Positions 6,006-6,261 of a stretch of DNA of 6,261 bases are shown piece after piece; position 1 is the first letter of the stretch; each line of letters begins with the position of its first letter. The notes under the pieces are model-generated. The model saw only the letters and a program-made list of their open reading frames with translations. It ran no database searches and was not told the origin of the DNA. This stretch comes from an uncultured Ardenticatenia bacterium (lineage in GTDB: Bacteria > Chloroflexota > Anaerolineae > Promineifilales > Promineifilaceae): contig CALLZA010000880.1 of the NCBI GenBank assembly GCA_937858165.1, positions 1 to 6,261 on the forward strand, written 5' to 3'. The translations under genes were made by a program, and so were the position numbers.

Positions 6006-6075
6006 CTGTCTCTTATACACATCTGACGCTGCCGACGAGCGATCTAGTGTAGATCTCGGTGGTCGCCGTATCATT
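6006..6075. other. Illumina Nextera adapter (Tn5 mosaic end, read-1 adapter, i5 index, P5), artefact
   Basis: CTGTCTCTTATACACATCT (6006-6024) is the 19-base Tn5 mosaic end, and GACGCTGCCGACGA (6025-6038) completes the Nextera read-1 adapter. GCGATCTA (6039-6046) is the reverse complement of TAGATCGC, which I recognise as the Nextera i5 index N501/S501. Bases 6047-6075 are the exact reverse complement of the 29-base P5 primer. The order and lengths are those of read-through past the end of a short insert. This is not biological sequence. Confidence 0.98.
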
Positions 6076-6090
6076 AAAAAAAAAAAAAAA
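6076..6090. other. Run of 15 A after the adapter (sequencing artefact)
   Basis: The poly-A run begins exactly where P5 ends. That is what base calling yields when a read runs past the end of its template, so it is not a transcript tail or a retroelement tail. Confidence 0.9.
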
Positions 6091-6261
6091 CAAGCGACAA
6101 GAAGTAACTGCATGAGACAATATGTAAATCAATAAACACACAACTCAAAGGAGAACTCACACTATATATAACAATATGCGACATGCATTAGATCAGCGTA
6201 CATCTGACAGCACAAGTTGGATGACAGAGCGGAGAAGAGATGAATGAGGTATTCAAGAAAT
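6091..6261. other. A-rich non-genomic tail after the adapter, no readable gene
   Basis: These 171 bases are rich in A and contrast sharply with the GC-rich DNA before 6006. There is no open frame with codon bias, no repeat and no RNA gene that I can see. The position after a complete adapter implies low-quality base calls beyond the template. A 9-base match to the adapter (ACATCTGAC at 6200-6208 and 6019-6027) may be chance or a degraded re-read of it. Confidence 0.8.

Noticed and set aside
6006..6024. Tn5/IS50 mosaic end as evidence of a transposon
   Set aside because: The mosaic end is followed directly by adapter, index and P5 sequences, so it comes from library preparation and not from a resident mobile element.
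5922..6113. Minus-strand frame of 63 codons at the right end
   Set aside because: About half of it is translated adapter and poly-A (IRRPPRST, SAASDVYKRQ); the rest is antisense to the pyrophosphatase.
6006..6135. C-terminal extension of the pyrophosphatase with a Lys-rich stretch
   Set aside because: It is translation of adapter, poly-A and noise; the genuine frame ends at 6005.

Overview
The window is about 6 kb of GC-rich, densely coding bacterial DNA joined to a sequencing artefact at its right end. The style suggests a Chloroflexota (Anaerolineae-type) genome: a GT39-like membrane protein with an extracytoplasmic tail, an scpA gene not followed by scpB, a MelA-type GH4 glycosidase, a CBS-domain family II pyrophosphatase, and short palindromic repeats between genes. 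This assignment is inferred from gene style; there is no rRNA or other phylogenetic marker.

Left part, plus strand (1-1604): the C-terminal part of a polytopic membrane protein (probably a GT39-like glycosyltransferase) overlaps the start of scpA through a 4-base ATGA. scpA encodes the kleisin subunit of the SMC condensin. scpA then converges on a minus-strand gene, and a 10-bp stem (1602-1627) contains both stop codons.

Middle, minus strand (4353 to 1625): three genes are read right to left. They are a GT2 glycosyltransferase, a GH4 alpha-galactosidase (melA) and a small zinc-ribbon protein with two membrane helices. melA and the zinc-ribbon gene overlap by 20 bases and look co-translated. 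melA has its own strong signals: an extended -10 (TGATATAAT) and a GGAGGT ribosome site. Two copies of the palindrome AGACCTCnGAGGTCT sit across its -35 region and the stop codon of the glycosyltransferase.

Divergent intergenic region (4354-4662): this separates the glycosyltransferase from a plus-strand pyrophosphatase gene. It holds a possible leaderless promoter with an operator-like inverted repeat, four degenerate copies of a ~16-bp motif, and an 11-bp-stem hairpin.

Right end: the pyrophosphatase gene runs from 4663 to 6005 and then stops being genomic. Bases 6006-6075 match an Illumina Nextera adapter exactly: Tn5 mosaic end, read-1 adapter, an 8-base i5 index and P5. A run of 15 A and about 170 bases of A-rich sequence with no readable content follow. 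This is adapter read-through at a contig end. The pyrophosphatase is truncated there, probably by only a few residues.

I found no convincing new multi-gene system. The signals most worth following are the doubled palindrome at the melA promoter, the repeat cluster at 4416-4500, and the zinc-ribbon membrane gene coupled to melA.
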